A stretch of 64,000 bases of DNA, from positions 1 to 64,000 of the forward strand of contig PARQ01000007.1 of the NCBI GenBank assembly GCA_002711555.1, read 5' to 3'. Below, one piece after another: positions 1 through 9,053 of this stretch (positions within the stretch are counted from its first letter, which is position 1; the number at the start of each line of letters is the position of its first letter). Below the pieces are notes generated by a model. The model had not been told where the DNA came from. It searched no databases and saw nothing but the letters and a program-made list of their open reading frames with translations. Both the position numbers and the translations under genes were made by a program. The DNA comes from Rhodospirillaceae bacterium (GTDB taxonomy: Bacteria; Pseudomonadota; Alphaproteobacteria; UBA8366).

Positions 1-36
1 TGAATGTTTAAATTTTAATGGCAAGGAACTTGATGA

Positions 37-576
37 ATGGCGGATAAAGAGTCAACACATCACGGACGTAGAGACTTCTTACAACTAACCTCGATCGCGG
101 TGGGAGCCGTTGGCGCAGTATCTTTCGGCTGGCCACTTGTGTTTAGTATGGACAAGTCTGCAGAGGTAAAGGCGCTTTCCTCAACGGAATTGGATATTGC
201 TTCGATACAACCAGGACAAGCAATACTCGTAAAATGGAGAAAGAAGCCCTATTTTGTTCGCCGACGGACAAAAGATGAAATTTCAGCAGCAGCAGAAGTT
301 GAGGTTGCTGCCTTGAGGGATCCTGAAAAAGACAGTGCACGCGTAAATAGTGACAGGCCCGAGTGGCTTGTAGTCGGTGCAAACTGCACTCATTTCGGTT
401 GTATACCCACTGGCGCTAAAGCCACGGAAAATCGGGGTGAGTTCGGCGGTTTTTATTGTCCGTGCCATGGTTCTCATTATGACACTTCAGGACGTATACG
501 GAAAGGCCCAGCGCCGAAGAACTTGCCTGTGCCGCCGTACAAATTTGTATCCGACAATATCCTCAGAATAGGGTGA
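37..576 (+). CDS. petA: Ubiquinol-cytochrome c reductase Rieske iron-sulfur subunit
   Basis: The 179-residue Rieske subunit of the cytochrome bc1 complex passes electrons from ubiquinol at the Qo site to cytochrome c1. A twin-arginine motif (RRDFLQL, residues 11-17) followed by a hydrophobic stretch to about residue 37 is the Tat-type membrane anchor. The two [2Fe-2S] boxes are clear: C117-T-H119 with C122, and C141-P-C143-H144. The two histidines and two of the cysteines bind the cluster; the other two cysteines form the disulfide. The ATG at 37 follows an AAGGA ribosome site at 23-27. First gene of petABC; its TGA overlaps a possible GTG start of petB. Length is normal. Confidence 0.97.
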   Translation: MADKESTHHGRRDFLQLTSIAVGAVGAVSFGWPLVFSMDKSAEVKALSSTELDIASIQPGQAILVKWRKKPYFVRRRTKDEISAAAEVEVAALRDPEKDSARVNSDRPEWLVVGANCTHFGCIPTGAKATENRGEFGGFYCPCHGSHYDTSGRIRKGPAPKNLPVPPYKFVSDNILRIG

Positions 577-587
577 GGCAGATTGAA

Positions 588-1904
588 ATGGAAAAGAAGC
601 AGTTTGATAATAAACTAGTGCAGTGGGTAGACCACCGACTACCGGTATTTTCTTATATGAATGCTGAGTATAATGAATTTCCAATGCCCAAAAATCTTAA
701 TTACTTTTGGAATTTTGGCGCACTAGCAACAGTCGTATTAGTTACAATGATAGTAACTGGCATTTTATTAGCAATGCAATATACGCCACACACTACATTA
801 GCATTTGGTAGTATAGAACGAATCATGCGTGATGTGAATTACGGCTGGCTCATTAGATATATTCACGCCAATGGCGCTTCGATGTTTTTTATAGTCGTCT
901 ATATCCACATATTCAGAGGCCTTTATTATGGCTCATACAAAGCCCCCCGGGAACTGCTTTGGATGTTAGGTGTAGTAATACTTTTATTGATGATGGCAAC
1001 TGCATTTATGGGTTACGTATTGCCGTGGGGTCAGATGAGTTACTGGGGAGCGCAAGTCATTACAGATTTCTTCACAGCAATTCCCATTATAGGCAATCCC
1101 TTAACTGAATGGTTACGGGGTGATTTCGTTATTGATAATGCAACGCTCAATCGGTTCTTTTCCCTGCATTATTTGCTGCCGTTCGTAATAGTTGGAGTGG
1201 TTGCCCTTCACGTTATTGCTTTGCATGTGCATGGCTCAAACAATCCCGACGGGATAGATATCAAAGAACCGCAGGATACCATACCTTTTAACCCTTACTT
1301 CACTGCAAAGGATTCGGTGGGCCTTGGCGTATTCTTGATAATATTCGCTTTCTTCGTTTTTTTTGCACCTAACTATTTGGGGCATCCTGACAATTACATT
1401 GAAGCCAATCCACTAGCGACCCCGGCCCACATTGTGCCGGAATGGTATTTCCTACCATTTTATGCAATTTTGCGTTCCATAACCTTTGACATTTTCTTTT
1501 TGGAAGCAAAATTACTCGGCGTTATAGCAATGGGAGCGGCGGTCATGATACTGTTGATAGTTCCGTGGCTAGATACTTCAAAAGTGCGTAGCGCCCGTTA
1601 TCGCCCGATTTATCGCATTTTCTTTTGGGTCTTATTAGTGGATTGTGTAATCCTCGGGATTGTAGGAGTGAAATCACCAAGTGATTTGGTGTTACCCGGC
1701 ATAAGTTGGTTTGATTACAAAACTCTCGGGTTGATAGGTACTATTTATTATTTTGGACATTTTTTGTTCCTGATGCCAATTTTAGGATTTATTGAAACTC
1801 CAAAACCACTACCCACCTCAATTAGCAAACCTGTTATTCCATTGCCTGGCGGTGGTGGTTCCGCTCCTATTGGGGCTGCAGCAGCAAAAAAGGATAAGGC
1901 CTAA
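588..1904 (+). CDS. petB: Cytochrome b of the bc1 complex
   Basis: Membrane core of complex III, holding both b hemes and the Qo and Qi quinone sites. Counting from the ATG at 588 (438 aa), the paired heme ligands are H93/H107 and H194/H208, each 14 residues apart as expected, and the Qo-site PEWY motif is at 284-287. Many hydrophobic helices; the C-terminus ends in a Gly/Ala/Lys-rich tail. An in-frame GTG at 573 overlaps the petA stop and would add five residues; I prefer the ATG because a GAGG sits about nine bases before it. The stop TAA overlaps the ATG of petC, so the three genes are translationally coupled. Confidence 0.96.
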   Translation: MEKKQFDNKLVQWVDHRLPVFSYMNAEYNEFPMPKNLNYFWNFGALATVVLVTMIVTGILLAMQYTPHTTLAFGSIERIMRDVNYGWLIRYIHANGASMFFIVVYIHIFRGLYYGSYKAPRELLWMLGVVILLLMMATAFMGYVLPWGQMSYWGAQVITDFFTAIPIIGNPLTEWLRGDFVIDNATLNRFFSLHYLLPFVIVGVVALHVIALHVHGSNNPDGIDIKEPQDTIPFNPYFTAKDSVGLGVFLIIFAFFVFFAPNYLGHPDNYIEANPLATPAHIVPEWYFLPFYAILRSITFDIFFLEAKLLGVIAMGAAVMILLIVPWLDTSKVRSARYRPIYRIFFWVLLVDCVILGIVGVKSPSDLVLPGISWFDYKTLGLIGTIYYFGHFLFLMPILGFIETPKPLPTSISKPVIPLPGGGGSAPIGAAAAKKDKA

Positions 1905-2668
1905 TGCGTCGGCGAATGCCGAAATGCGTTCTTGCTGTAGCCTTCTTATTTTGTGCTACTTCGTCTATGGCAGCCGGACCACTCAAACATGAGCCCCAGG
2001 ACTGGTCCTGGCAAGGTATTTTTGGGACGTATGATAGAGCACAACTCCAACGAGGACTGCAGGTATATAAAGAAGTATGCTCAGGTTGTCATGCACTTAA
2101 GTATGTCGCATTCCGCAACCTAGTGGATCTTGGTTATTCCAAGCAGGGGATACGCGCTTTCGCCAAAACATTTGATATAAAGAACGCTGAACCTAACGAT
2201 GAAGGCGAATCTTTTACTCGTCCCGGGCGCGTAACCGACTACTTCCCCTCGCCTTTTCCCAATGAACAGGCTGCTCGAGCATCAAACAACGGCGCCTACC
2301 CTCCCAATTTATCCTTAATGGTTGAGGCGCGCCCCCATGGAGCAGATTATCTTTACGCTTTATTAACTGGGTACAAAGATCCGCCCAAGGGGATGCAAAT
2401 AAGTGAAGGTATGAACTATAACTCGGCTTATCCGGGACACCAGATTGCAATGTCAGCGCCGCTAGATGACGGAGCCGTCGAATATACTGATGGTACCAAG
2501 GCCACAGTGAAACAAATGGCTACTGATGTTACTGCTTTCCTTGCCTGGACAGCAGAGCCTAATCTTGAGGAACGAAAGAGTATGGGCATAACAGTCATGT
2601 TGTTCCTATTCGCTTTTCTTGCGATATTGATCGCTATGAAGCGACGGACCTGGGCAGATGTTCATTAA
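1904..2668 (+). CDS. petC: Cytochrome c1 of the bc1 complex
   Basis: A 254-residue heme c subunit that takes electrons from the Rieske protein and passes them to soluble cytochrome c. It has an N-terminal signal peptide (about residues 1-23, ending SMAAG), the covalent heme site C59-S-G-C62-H63, and a likely axial Met in the HQIAMSAPL segment. One C-terminal membrane helix (about 230-248) is followed by a basic tail, the normal c1 topology. The start ATG overlaps the petB stop (TAATG). It closes the petABC operon; no clear hairpin terminator follows. Confidence 0.96.
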   Translation: MRRRMPKCVLAVAFLFCATSSMAAGPLKHEPQDWSWQGIFGTYDRAQLQRGLQVYKEVCSGCHALKYVAFRNLVDLGYSKQGIRAFAKTFDIKNAEPNDEGESFTRPGRVTDYFPSPFPNEQAARASNNGAYPPNLSLMVEARPHGADYLYALLTGYKDPPKGMQISEGMNYNSAYPGHQIAMSAPLDDGAVEYTDGTKATVKQMATDVTAFLAWTAEPNLEERKSMGITVMLFLFAFLAILIAMKRRTWADVH

Positions 2669-2685
2669 TTTCTTCGAGTTCATTA

Positions 2686-2742
2686 CTCCATACCACTAAA
2701 AACCAGACCCATGCACAATTAGATTAAAAAAACGGTATGGGG
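2686..2742 (+). promoter_or_regulatory. Possible leader stem upstream of mtnP
   Basis: CCATACC at 2688-2694 is the exact reverse complement of GGTATGG at 2734-2740; a G-U pair and a C-G pair extend the stem to nine base pairs around an A-rich loop of about 39 bases. It lies between the petC stop and the mtnP ATG at 2760, which lacks an obvious ribosome site. It could be a weak leader structure or chance; no U-tract follows, so it is not a standard terminator. Confidence 0.25.
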
Positions 2743-2759
2743 CATATTTATATTTTCGA

Positions 2760-3659
2760 ATGATAGACAATAAAATCCAATGTGATGCTGAAGCGGTCCC
2801 TGTTGTAGGTATAATTGGAGGCAGTGGGATATATGCGTTAGAGGGATTAAAGGACACTGTTTGGCACGATGTCGATACCCCCTTTGGGTCACCGTCAGAT
2901 AAACTGATGAGCGGTATCCTCAATGGTGTGCAGGTTGTGTTCTTACCGCGCCATGGCCGCGGCCATAGGATTCCTCCATCAGAGCTCAATTTCAGAGCTA
3001 ATATTGATGCAATGAAGCAGCTGGGTGTGACAGAAATATTATCTGTATCAGCAGTAGGATCACTTCGAGAAGATCTATCTCCGGGCACGTTCGTAATTGT
3101 TGACCAATTTATTGACCGCACGTTCGCGCGGATAAAAAGTTTTTTTGGAGAAGGTTTAGTAGCCCATGTGTCAATTGCAGACCCGGTTTGCCCAAGGCTC
3201 GGCGATGCCCTACAAGATGTTGGAAGTAGACTAGATATGGAGATCATTCGTGGTGGCACTTATCTGGCCATGGAAGGCCCACAATTTTCTTCTCGTGCAG
3301 AGTCTGAGCTTTATCGAAATTGGGGGTGTGATGTAATAGGAATGACCAACATGCCAGAAGCAAAACTGGCGCGTGAAGCGGAACTTTGTTATAGCTCAGT
3401 TGCAATGGTAACTGACTATGATTGTTGGCATCAGTACCACGATAACGTCACAGCAGACGTGATTTTGAATACCCTAATTGGTAACGCTGAAAAAGCTAGG
3501 GCACTATTAAATGGAGTGATCCCAAGGCTTGCAAAACGGACAAGCAGCTGCCCAGCTGGTTGTCATACTGCGCTCGACAACGCAATTGTTACGGCACCCG
3601 AAGCGCGTGATCCAAAATTGGTGTCTCAGCTTCAAACAATAGCTGGGCGGGTTCTCTGA
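2760..3659 (+). CDS. mtnP: S-methyl-5'-thioadenosine phosphorylase
   Basis: Cleaves methylthioadenosine (from polyamine and related SAM use) with phosphate to adenine and 5-methylthioribose-1-phosphate. The 299-residue protein carries the purine phosphorylase family-2 hallmarks: GIIGGSGIYALEG near residue 19 (phosphate binding), PRHGRGHRIPPSELNFRAN around 62-80, and the MEGPQFSSRAES and IGMTNMPEAKLAREAE blocks that distinguish the MTAP family. There is no in-frame alternative start before the conserved domain, so the ATG at 2760 is used despite a weak ribosome site. It follows petABC and is convergent with the rhodanese gene. Confidence 0.93.
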   Translation: MIDNKIQCDAEAVPVVGIIGGSGIYALEGLKDTVWHDVDTPFGSPSDKLMSGILNGVQVVFLPRHGRGHRIPPSELNFRANIDAMKQLGVTEILSVSAVGSLREDLSPGTFVIVDQFIDRTFARIKSFFGEGLVAHVSIADPVCPRLGDALQDVGSRLDMEIIRGGTYLAMEGPQFSSRAESELYRNWGCDVIGMTNMPEAKLAREAELCYSSVAMVTDYDCWHQYHDNVTADVILNTLIGNAEKARALLNGVIPRLAKRTSSCPAGCHTALDNAIVTAPEARDPKLVSQLQTIAGRVL

Positions 3660-3666
3660 CCCAACG

Positions 3667-4062
3667 TTACTTTCTTTGCCGTTTTTCGATGGGGTATTTT
3701 AATTTCTTCCAAGCCCCCAACCCTCCCTCTAATTGAGCTACCTTTTTTAATCCCATATCCTGTACAGTTTTGGTAGCAAGAGCCGATCTCCACGCACTTG
3801 CGCAGAAAAATACAAACGTCTTGTCGCTAGCGAATACTTCTCTGTGGTAGGGGCTTTCGGGATCAACCCAAAATTCGAGCATTCCTCGAGGGACATGCAC
3901 AGATCCTGGGATGGTACCATCACGCTCCAGCTCACGCACATCCCTAATGTCAACCAGAATGATTTCACTGTTCTCCATCAGCACATCTGCACCATCAATT
4001 GGAATGGTCTCTATTTCAGAGGTCGCTTTAGCCACCATCTCCTTCACTCCATTACAAATCAT
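3667..4062 (-). CDS. Rhodanese-like domain protein
   Basis: A single-domain rhodanese of 131 residues. The sulfur-carrying cysteine is C87, in the active-site loop CASAWRS, where R92 and S93 fit the usual CxxxxR(S/T) pattern. Upstream are the typical VDIRDVRELERDG and IPGSVHVPRGMLEFW segments (about 37-65). No signal peptide or membrane helix, so probably cytoplasmic. The ATG at 4062 is preceded by GAGGTGAT, an excellent match to the 16S rRNA tail; a second ATG eight codons in is less likely. The substrate or sulfur acceptor cannot be told. Confidence 0.88.
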   Translation of the reverse strand: MICNGVKEMVAKATSEIETIPIDGADVLMENSEIILVDIRDVRELERDGTIPGSVHVPRGMLEFWVDPESPYHREVFASDKTFVFFCASAWRSALATKTVQDMGLKKVAQLEGGLGAWKKLKYPIEKRQRK

Positions 4063-4087
4063 AAATCACCTCACTACAAAAAGAATA

Positions 4088-4187
4088 AACATGAAACCTT
4101 TGTCGGAATTTCACTCACCCTTTACCGGAGATAAAAACCAAAAACAGCAAAGAACTTTTCGTCACATAACGGAACGGGTTTCATGTT
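4088..4187. repeat. 11-bp perfect inverted repeat spanning 100 bp
   Basis: AACATGAAACC at 4088-4098 and GGTTTCATGTT at 4177-4187 are perfect reverse complements separated by 78 bases, in the 214-bp gap between ychF and the rhodanese gene. No target-site duplication flanks the pair and there is no reading frame of note inside. It could be the closing stem of a small RNA, a remnant of a short inverted-repeat element, or chance. Confidence 0.35.
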
Positions 4188-4276
4188 CATCTGCCTGAAC
4201 TTCTTACTAATCAAAAATTTGAAATATTAGTTATGAGCAAAGCTTACCTATACGTTTTATCAGCGTTAGATTGATA

Positions 4277-5377
4277 TCAAACATTAAAGCGAAATAGAAT
4301 AACATCGCCATCCTCAACAACGTAATCACGTCCCTCTTGTCGCATCTTACCGGCATCTTTGGCTGCTTGCTCGCCGCCGAGGGTTACAAAATCATGATAG
4401 CTTATAGTCTCTGCACAGATAAAACCTTTCTCGAAATCACTGTGAATCGTACCCGCCGCCTGGGGTGCTGTAGAACCACTTAGTACAGACCAGGCACGAC
4501 TTTCCTTGGGCCCTGTGGTAAAAAATGTCACAAGATTTAAAAGCCTATACCCTGCCTCTATAACCTTTGAAAGACCAGTTTGGTCAAGATCTAAGGTTTC
4601 AAGAAATTCAGTTTTTTCTCTGGAGCTGTCTAGTTGAGCTATTTCTGACTCAATTGCCGCCGAAATAACCACAGCCTCGGCTCCCTCATTAAGGGCCCTC
4701 TTGATTACCTTTTCGGAGTGCTCATTACCATTCGCTGCTGAACCCTCATCAACATTACAGACATAAAGTATTGGTTTAGCAGTTAGTAGTGCTAGTTCCT
4801 TAAAAAATGGAGCTTCATCGTCACTACAATCAACTTCCCGCGCTGGGTGACCGTCTCTCAAGGCCTCGAGCACCTGCATCATCAACTCGTATAATGCCTT
4901 TTCTTTGTGGTCACCACTTTTGATACTACGATGCATACGCTCGGCCCTATTTTCCAGACTCTCTAAGTCAGCCAGAAGCAACTCTGTCTCCACAATGTCA
5001 GCGTCTCTAATCGGATCTACAGACCCTTCAACATGAGAAACACCATCGCCCTCAAAACAACGCAACATAGCTATGACGGCATCGACACCGCGGATATGCC
5101 CAAGGAATTGATTACCAAGACCCTCTCCGTCGGATGCACCCTTGACAAGACCTGCTATGTCAATGATCTCAAGATGGTTTGGTAGAATGTTAGAGGAATT
5201 ACTGAGTTCCCCTAATTTAAAGAGTCTATCTTCGGGAACGGCCACACGGCCACTATTTGGTTCAATCGTGCAAAAGGGATAATTGGCGGCCTCTGCCTTA
5301 GCCGTGCTGGTAAGCGCATTGAAAAGGGTGGATTTACCAACATTTGGCAATCCCACAATACCGCAGTTAAAACCCAT
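4277..5377 (-). CDS. ychF: Ribosome-associated ATPase YchF/Obg-like
   Basis: A 366-residue translational P-loop NTPase of the YchF/OLA1 family, which prefers ATP to GTP. The P-loop GLPNVGKS is at residues 9-16, a DIAGLVKGAS switch II follows near 73, and the usual G4 NKxD is replaced by NVDE (in LYVCNVDEG), as expected for YchF. The C-terminal TGS domain is present (QEGRDYVVEDGDVILFRF). It begins one base after the pth stop on the same strand, so the two are co-transcribed; the pth-ychF pair is common in bacteria. Confidence 0.96.
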   Translation of the reverse strand: MGFNCGIVGLPNVGKSTLFNALTSTAKAEAANYPFCTIEPNSGRVAVPEDRLFKLGELSNSSNILPNHLEIIDIAGLVKGASDGEGLGNQFLGHIRGVDAVIAMLRCFEGDGVSHVEGSVDPIRDADIVETELLLADLESLENRAERMHRSIKSGDHKEKALYELMMQVLEALRDGHPAREVDCSDDEAPFFKELALLTAKPILYVCNVDEGSAANGNEHSEKVIKRALNEGAEAVVISAAIESEIAQLDSSREKTEFLETLDLDQTGLSKVIEAGYRLLNLVTFFTTGPKESRAWSVLSGSTAPQAAGTIHSDFEKGFICAETISYHDFVTLGGEQAAKDAGKMRQEGRDYVVEDGDVILFRFNV

Positions 5378-5378
5378 T

Positions 5379-6002
5379 TTAGCTGTTTTTCCGACTCATA
5401 GAATTTTGCTGTTCAATATTGAAGTTTTTTTGTATTGGTTCTAACACCTGCGCCAAATCGTTCATGAAAGTATTTTCATTACCATCGACAAGTGATCCTA
5501 TCGACTCACTTATCCCACCAAGTATTGAATGTACATGTTTTCGTTCAGTAGATGAAAAGTCGCCCAACACATGCGAGTTTACTAACTCTTTTTTACCAGG
5601 GTGACCAATGCCAATCCGTATGCGACTAAAATTCGCCCCAATGTGATTCTGAATACTCAGCAGTCCGTTATGACCGGCAAGGCCTCCTCCAGTTCGAAAA
5701 CGTAACTTCCCAAAAGCCAAATCGAGTTCGTCGTGAGCGACAATCACATTGCTCGGCACGATCTTATAATATCTCATAGCCTTTTGTACTGCCCGGCCCG
5801 ATTCATTCATAAAGGTTTGCGGTTTAAGAGCAAGGATTCGCTGTCCACAGATGACCCCATCTGCAAGTTGTCCCTGGAATTTTGATTTAAAAGTTCCAAA
5901 AGAGTATCGCTGAACTATGTCATCTACAACCATATATCCGACATTATGTCGATTATTTTCATATTGGAGGCCTGGATTACCGAGCCCCACTAGTAATAAC
6001 AT
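5379..6002 (-). CDS. pth: Peptidyl-tRNA hydrolase
   Basis: Releases peptides from peptidyl-tRNAs that fall off the ribosome. The 207-residue protein shows the Pth signature GLGNPGLQYENNRHNVG (residues 6-22) with catalytic His19, then the AHDELDLAFGKLR block and the GGGLAGHNGL loop. A short C-terminal extension rich in Asn/Gln/Ser follows the core. It lies between rplY and ychF with a gap of under 25 bases on each side, a conserved translation-related operon. Confidence 0.96.
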   Translation of the reverse strand: MLLLVGLGNPGLQYENNRHNVGYMVVDDIVQRYSFGTFKSKFQGQLADGVICGQRILALKPQTFMNESGRAVQKAMRYYKIVPSNVIVAHDELDLAFGKLRFRTGGGLAGHNGLLSIQNHIGANFSRIRIGIGHPGKKELVNSHVLGDFSSTERKHVHSILGGISESIGSLVDGNENTFMNDLAQVLEPIQKNFNIEQQNSMSRKNS

Positions 6003-6021
6003 AGCGTGCCTATCTTACTAG

Positions 6022-6711
6022 CTAACCATCTGATTTCTCAGAAGCGTCGTCTGACGCATCTTCAGATGCATCATCACTCTCTGCGCCATCCTCGCCGATT
6101 TCACCTTCCTCGCCATCCCCAGTTTCCGTTGTCTCCTCCTCAACCACGGTTGGCGCAGCAACAGATGCAATCGTGAAATCACGATCCGTAATAGTGAGAT
6201 CAACGCCAGTCGGTAGTATTAAGCTCGATGAATGTAACCCATCTCCAATCTCAAGGCCCGCCAAATCCAGATCAAAACTTACAGGGATGTCTTCCGCTGA
6301 ACAATTCACTTCAACAGCGTAGCGTACAACATTCAACACCCCACCCCTCTTCAGTCCCGGGCTTTCTTCTTCATTAAGGAAATTAACCGGAACTTCTACC
6401 GTTACCCGAGTCTCAGCAGTGACGCGAAGAAAATCTAAATGCTGCGGTAGATCATTAATGGGATGAACCTGAAGATCACGAGGTAGTACTCGTTCCAATC
6501 CACTTTCAAGTTTAATCTCATAAATTGTTGAAAAGAACTCACCAGATTCAACACCCTTTATAATATCGCGCGGATCGAGAGAAATGATTGCTGGTTCTTT
6601 TTTCCCGCCATAAATAACAGCAGGCACACGACCAGCTCGTCGCACTGCACGAGCAGCACCCTTGCCAGCTCGATCTCGAACTTCTGCATTCATTGCAACC
6701 GTAACAGACAT
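6022..6711 (-). CDS. rplY: 50S ribosomal protein L25 (Ctc family)
   Basis: Long-form L25/TL5/Ctc protein of 229 residues that binds 5S rRNA. The N-terminal L25 domain (about 1-95) includes the GKGAARAVRRAGRVPAVIYG start region; the TL5 beta domain follows to about 185. The last 40 residues are an acidic Glu/Asp/Ser/Gly tail, common in alphaproteobacterial L25. A strong purine-rich ribosome site (GGAGAG) precedes the ATG. It sits between prs and pth in a run of translation and nucleotide genes. Confidence 0.95.
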   Translation of the reverse strand: MSVTVAMNAEVRDRAGKGAARAVRRAGRVPAVIYGGKKEPAIISLDPRDIIKGVESGEFFSTIYEIKLESGLERVLPRDLQVHPINDLPQHLDFLRVTAETRVTVEVPVNFLNEEESPGLKRGGVLNVVRYAVEVNCSAEDIPVSFDLDLAGLEIGDGLHSSSLILPTGVDLTITDRDFTIASVAAPTVVEEETTETGDGEEGEIGEDGAESDDASEDASDDASEKSDG

Positions 6712-6745
6712 TTTTCTCTCTCCTTAGCGGTCAAGCGAACCTCAG

Positions 6746-6767
6746 GGTTTTACAGGCTCATAAAACC
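6746..6767 (-). promoter_or_regulatory. Small hairpin between prs and rplY
   Basis: GGTTTTA (6746-6752) and TAAAACC (6761-6767) form a perfect seven-pair stem with an eight-base loop in the 87-bp gap between prs and rplY. On the transcribed minus strand no U-run follows, so it is not a strong terminator. It might be a processing or attenuation element in the L25 leader. Confidence 0.3.
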
Positions 6768-6798
6768 GAAATACAGTCTTTTTTTCCTTATTTAAAAC

Positions 6799-7734
6799 TT
6801 AGTCAAATAAAGAAGAAACAGACTTAGACTCTGCTATCCTTTTTATAGCCTCTCCCAAAAGCGGTGCTATTGAGAGCTGTCGTATATTTTGCGCGAGCCT
6901 AACCGCCTCCGTTCCCATAATGCTATCAGTAATTACCATTTCCTCAAGTGGAGATGAACTTACACGAGCAACAGCTCCGCCGGATAGTACACCATGTGTA
7001 ACGTATGCACTAACCGTCTGCGCACCTGATTCTTTCAGTGCAACAGCTGCATTACATAAAGTGCCGGCCGAATCCACAATATCATCAACCATTATGCAAC
7101 ACTTACCTTTAACGTCGCCGATAATATTCATTACCTCAGAAACACCGGCTCGCTCCCGGCGTTTATCGATGATGGCCAAATCCGCATCAACACGGCGCGC
7201 AATTGCTCTAGCCCGTATCACGCCACCGACATCAGGAGAAACTACGGTTAAATCTCCATTTTTCTTAATACTTTCCTCAATGTCTTTGCCAAAGACTGGA
7301 GCAGCGTAAAGATTGTCGGTTGGCACATCAAAAAATCCCTGTATCTGAGCAGCGTGGAGGTCCAGTGTCAAAACGCGATGAGCTCCGGCAGTCGTGATTA
7401 AGTTAGCAACTAGCTTAGCAGAGATTGGTGTCCGTGGACCTGTTTTCCTGTCTTGCCGTGCGTAACCATAATAGGGAATTACAGCGGTGATTCGCTTAGC
7501 GGACCCGCGGTGTAGTGCATCCAGACAGACTAAAAGTTCCATAAGATTATCGTTTGCTGGGTAACTGGTGGACTGGATCACATAGACATCTTCCCCACGC
7601 ACATTTTCCAGTATCTCTGCGAAAACTTCCATATCTGAGAATCGGCGCACTGCTGCCTCTGTCAACGGCACATTTAGGTATGCAGATATCGCTTCAGCAA
7701 GTGGCCGGTTGCTATTGCAGCTTAGAATTTTCAT
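6799..7734 (-). CDS. prs: Ribose-phosphate pyrophosphokinase
   Basis: Makes PRPP from ribose-5-phosphate and ATP, feeding purine, pyrimidine, histidine and NAD synthesis. 311 residues with the class I PRPP synthetase features: N-terminal [19 protein letters not shown], the [20 protein letters not shown] region (about 125-145), [15 protein letters not shown], and the PRPP-binding loop [13 protein letters not shown] near 213-225. First of the prs-rplY-pth-ychF run; the 189-bp gap upstream presumably holds its promoter. Confidence 0.97.
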   Translation of the reverse strand: MKILSCNSNRPLAEAISAYLNVPLTEAAVRRFSDMEVFAEILENVRGEDVYVIQSTSYPANDNLMELLVCLDALHRGSAKRITAVIPYYGYARQDRKTGPRTPISAKLVANLITTAGAHRVLTLDLHAAQIQGFFDVPTDNLYAAPVFGKDIEESIKKNGDLTVVSPDVGGVIRARAIARRVDADLAIIDKRRERAGVSEVMNIIGDVKGKCCIMVDDIVDSAGTLCNAAVALKESGAQTVSAYVTHGVLSGGAVARVSSSPLEEMVITDSIMGTEAVRLAQNIRQLSIAPLLGEAIKRIAESKSVSSLFD

Positions 7735-7923
7735 TGATTCACCTCCGAGCGTGCTTTGACCACAAGCTTCATGGAGTCCTACCTCTTTTAATTTGATGGT
7801 TCACGACTATCCTAGACCAATATTGTTTCGTGAAGGGATCACTAAGCAGCTTGGTCTATAACAACACATGGCATATCTGTAAACGCTGTTACCGCTGTAT
7901 CATGAAATATCTACATTTATAAT

Positions 7924-8973
7924 TTATTGTGTGTCCGAAAAGACTTTAGAGAGCGGGTTTGCGGGCCCAATATTCGGAAATTGTATTTGTGTCTTTTCCA
8001 ACCGCCGCAGCAAAGATTCGCCGGAACCACCTATCGAATTAGTTTCTTCATCATTTTGAGTCGGCGCAACAGAAGGCTTCCACCTGCCAGAGGAATGATC
8101 TTTCTCATTCGAATTAAGGTTTGGTAAGGACATAGCAATCTCTTTAATGCTATTCCTCATTGCAGCAGCTATGTCATAAGCGTGCGCCCCCCATCGGTTT
8201 TTCAATAAATTCTTCGGGACCCGATTGCTTTGCCTCAAACGGCGTACCATGCCTCCTCGACGGTCGCGAAAAGTCCAGATAATTTTTACCTGATCGCTTG
8301 AGCTCGTTGCACGCCTGATAGAAATAAAAATATCTATCGTGAGGTCAGCTTTCGGCAATTTATCAGTTACGTTCACACCCGACTTTCGGAGCACAGCACG
8401 TAATGCCACCGGTAATACTTGCGCACCATCACCGGGAGCTCCATCTACCGTTCCTATTGCTACCGTAGGGGGCTTAACAAATGGACTTTGATGATCCAGG
8501 TTCGTACGCAATACACGCGCGACCTCACGGCTAACTTCTGATGCGAAAGACGCAATCCCCTGGCCAAAGTTACGGCTGGTCAAAGAATTTTTCTTTATAT
8601 TTAAATTCCCCTGCAATTTACCGTTCTCATCTAAAAGCTCCCAATTTATTTGGAATTTTACCAGGCTGTTTTTTGACTTGCTGGAACTTACGAAACCCCT
8701 AAGCGTATGCCCATAGCGATGTGCGTCACTAATACTTGCAGGAATTTCAATATCATTGAGGCTTTGAATAATTGCCTGTTGCAAAGTTGCAGAAATATTC
8801 GTTGGCAGACCGTTTACGGGGGCAATAAACACCCCACCGACATCGTCTAGTTGGCGAAGTGCGTCACTCAGTTTGGAGGGTTTTTGCCCGAACGGGCGAG
8901 GTAATTGCCCGCATGAGCCAATAAAGTAAGACACTACTAATAACGCCAGAATATGACGACTATAGCATAACAC
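7924..8973 (-). CDS. Hypothetical lipoprotein
   Basis: A 349-residue protein with a lipoprotein signal peptide: a short N-terminus, a hydrophobic stretch and the lipobox FIGSC, with lipidated Cys21. It should sit in the inner or outer membrane facing the periplasm. The body has a repeated architecture of mixed alpha/beta segments (for example VGGVFIAPVNGLP and VAIGTVDGAPGDG) and a low-complexity Ser/Asn/Lys C-terminus after about residue 290. I recognise no named family. The start is a GTG at 8973; no nearer ATG keeps the signal peptide. It lies between pgeF and prs on the same strand. Confidence 0.75.
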   Translation of the reverse strand: MLCYSRHILALLVVSYFIGSCGQLPRPFGQKPSKLSDALRQLDDVGGVFIAPVNGLPTNISATLQQAIIQSLNDIEIPASISDAHRYGHTLRGFVSSSKSKNSLVKFQINWELLDENGKLQGNLNIKKNSLTSRNFGQGIASFASEVSREVARVLRTNLDHQSPFVKPPTVAIGTVDGAPGDGAQVLPVALRAVLRKSGVNVTDKLPKADLTIDIFISIRRATSSSDQVKIIWTFRDRRGGMVRRLRQSNRVPKNLLKNRWGAHAYDIAAAMRNSIKEIAMSLPNLNSNEKDHSSGRWKPSVAPTQNDEETNSIGGSGESLLRRLEKTQIQFPNIGPANPLSKVFSDTQ

Positions 8974-9053
8974 AGCACACCACTAGGCCTGCTAGGCAAA
9001 ATATCAGGAGTTGTAATAAATAAGGCATGAATGTCGTTTCAATTTTTACAAGG

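Noticed and set aside
4091..4198. 35-codon plus-strand frame between the rhodanese and ychF genes
   Set aside because: No ribosome site and it overlaps the inverted repeat; composition is not protein-like.
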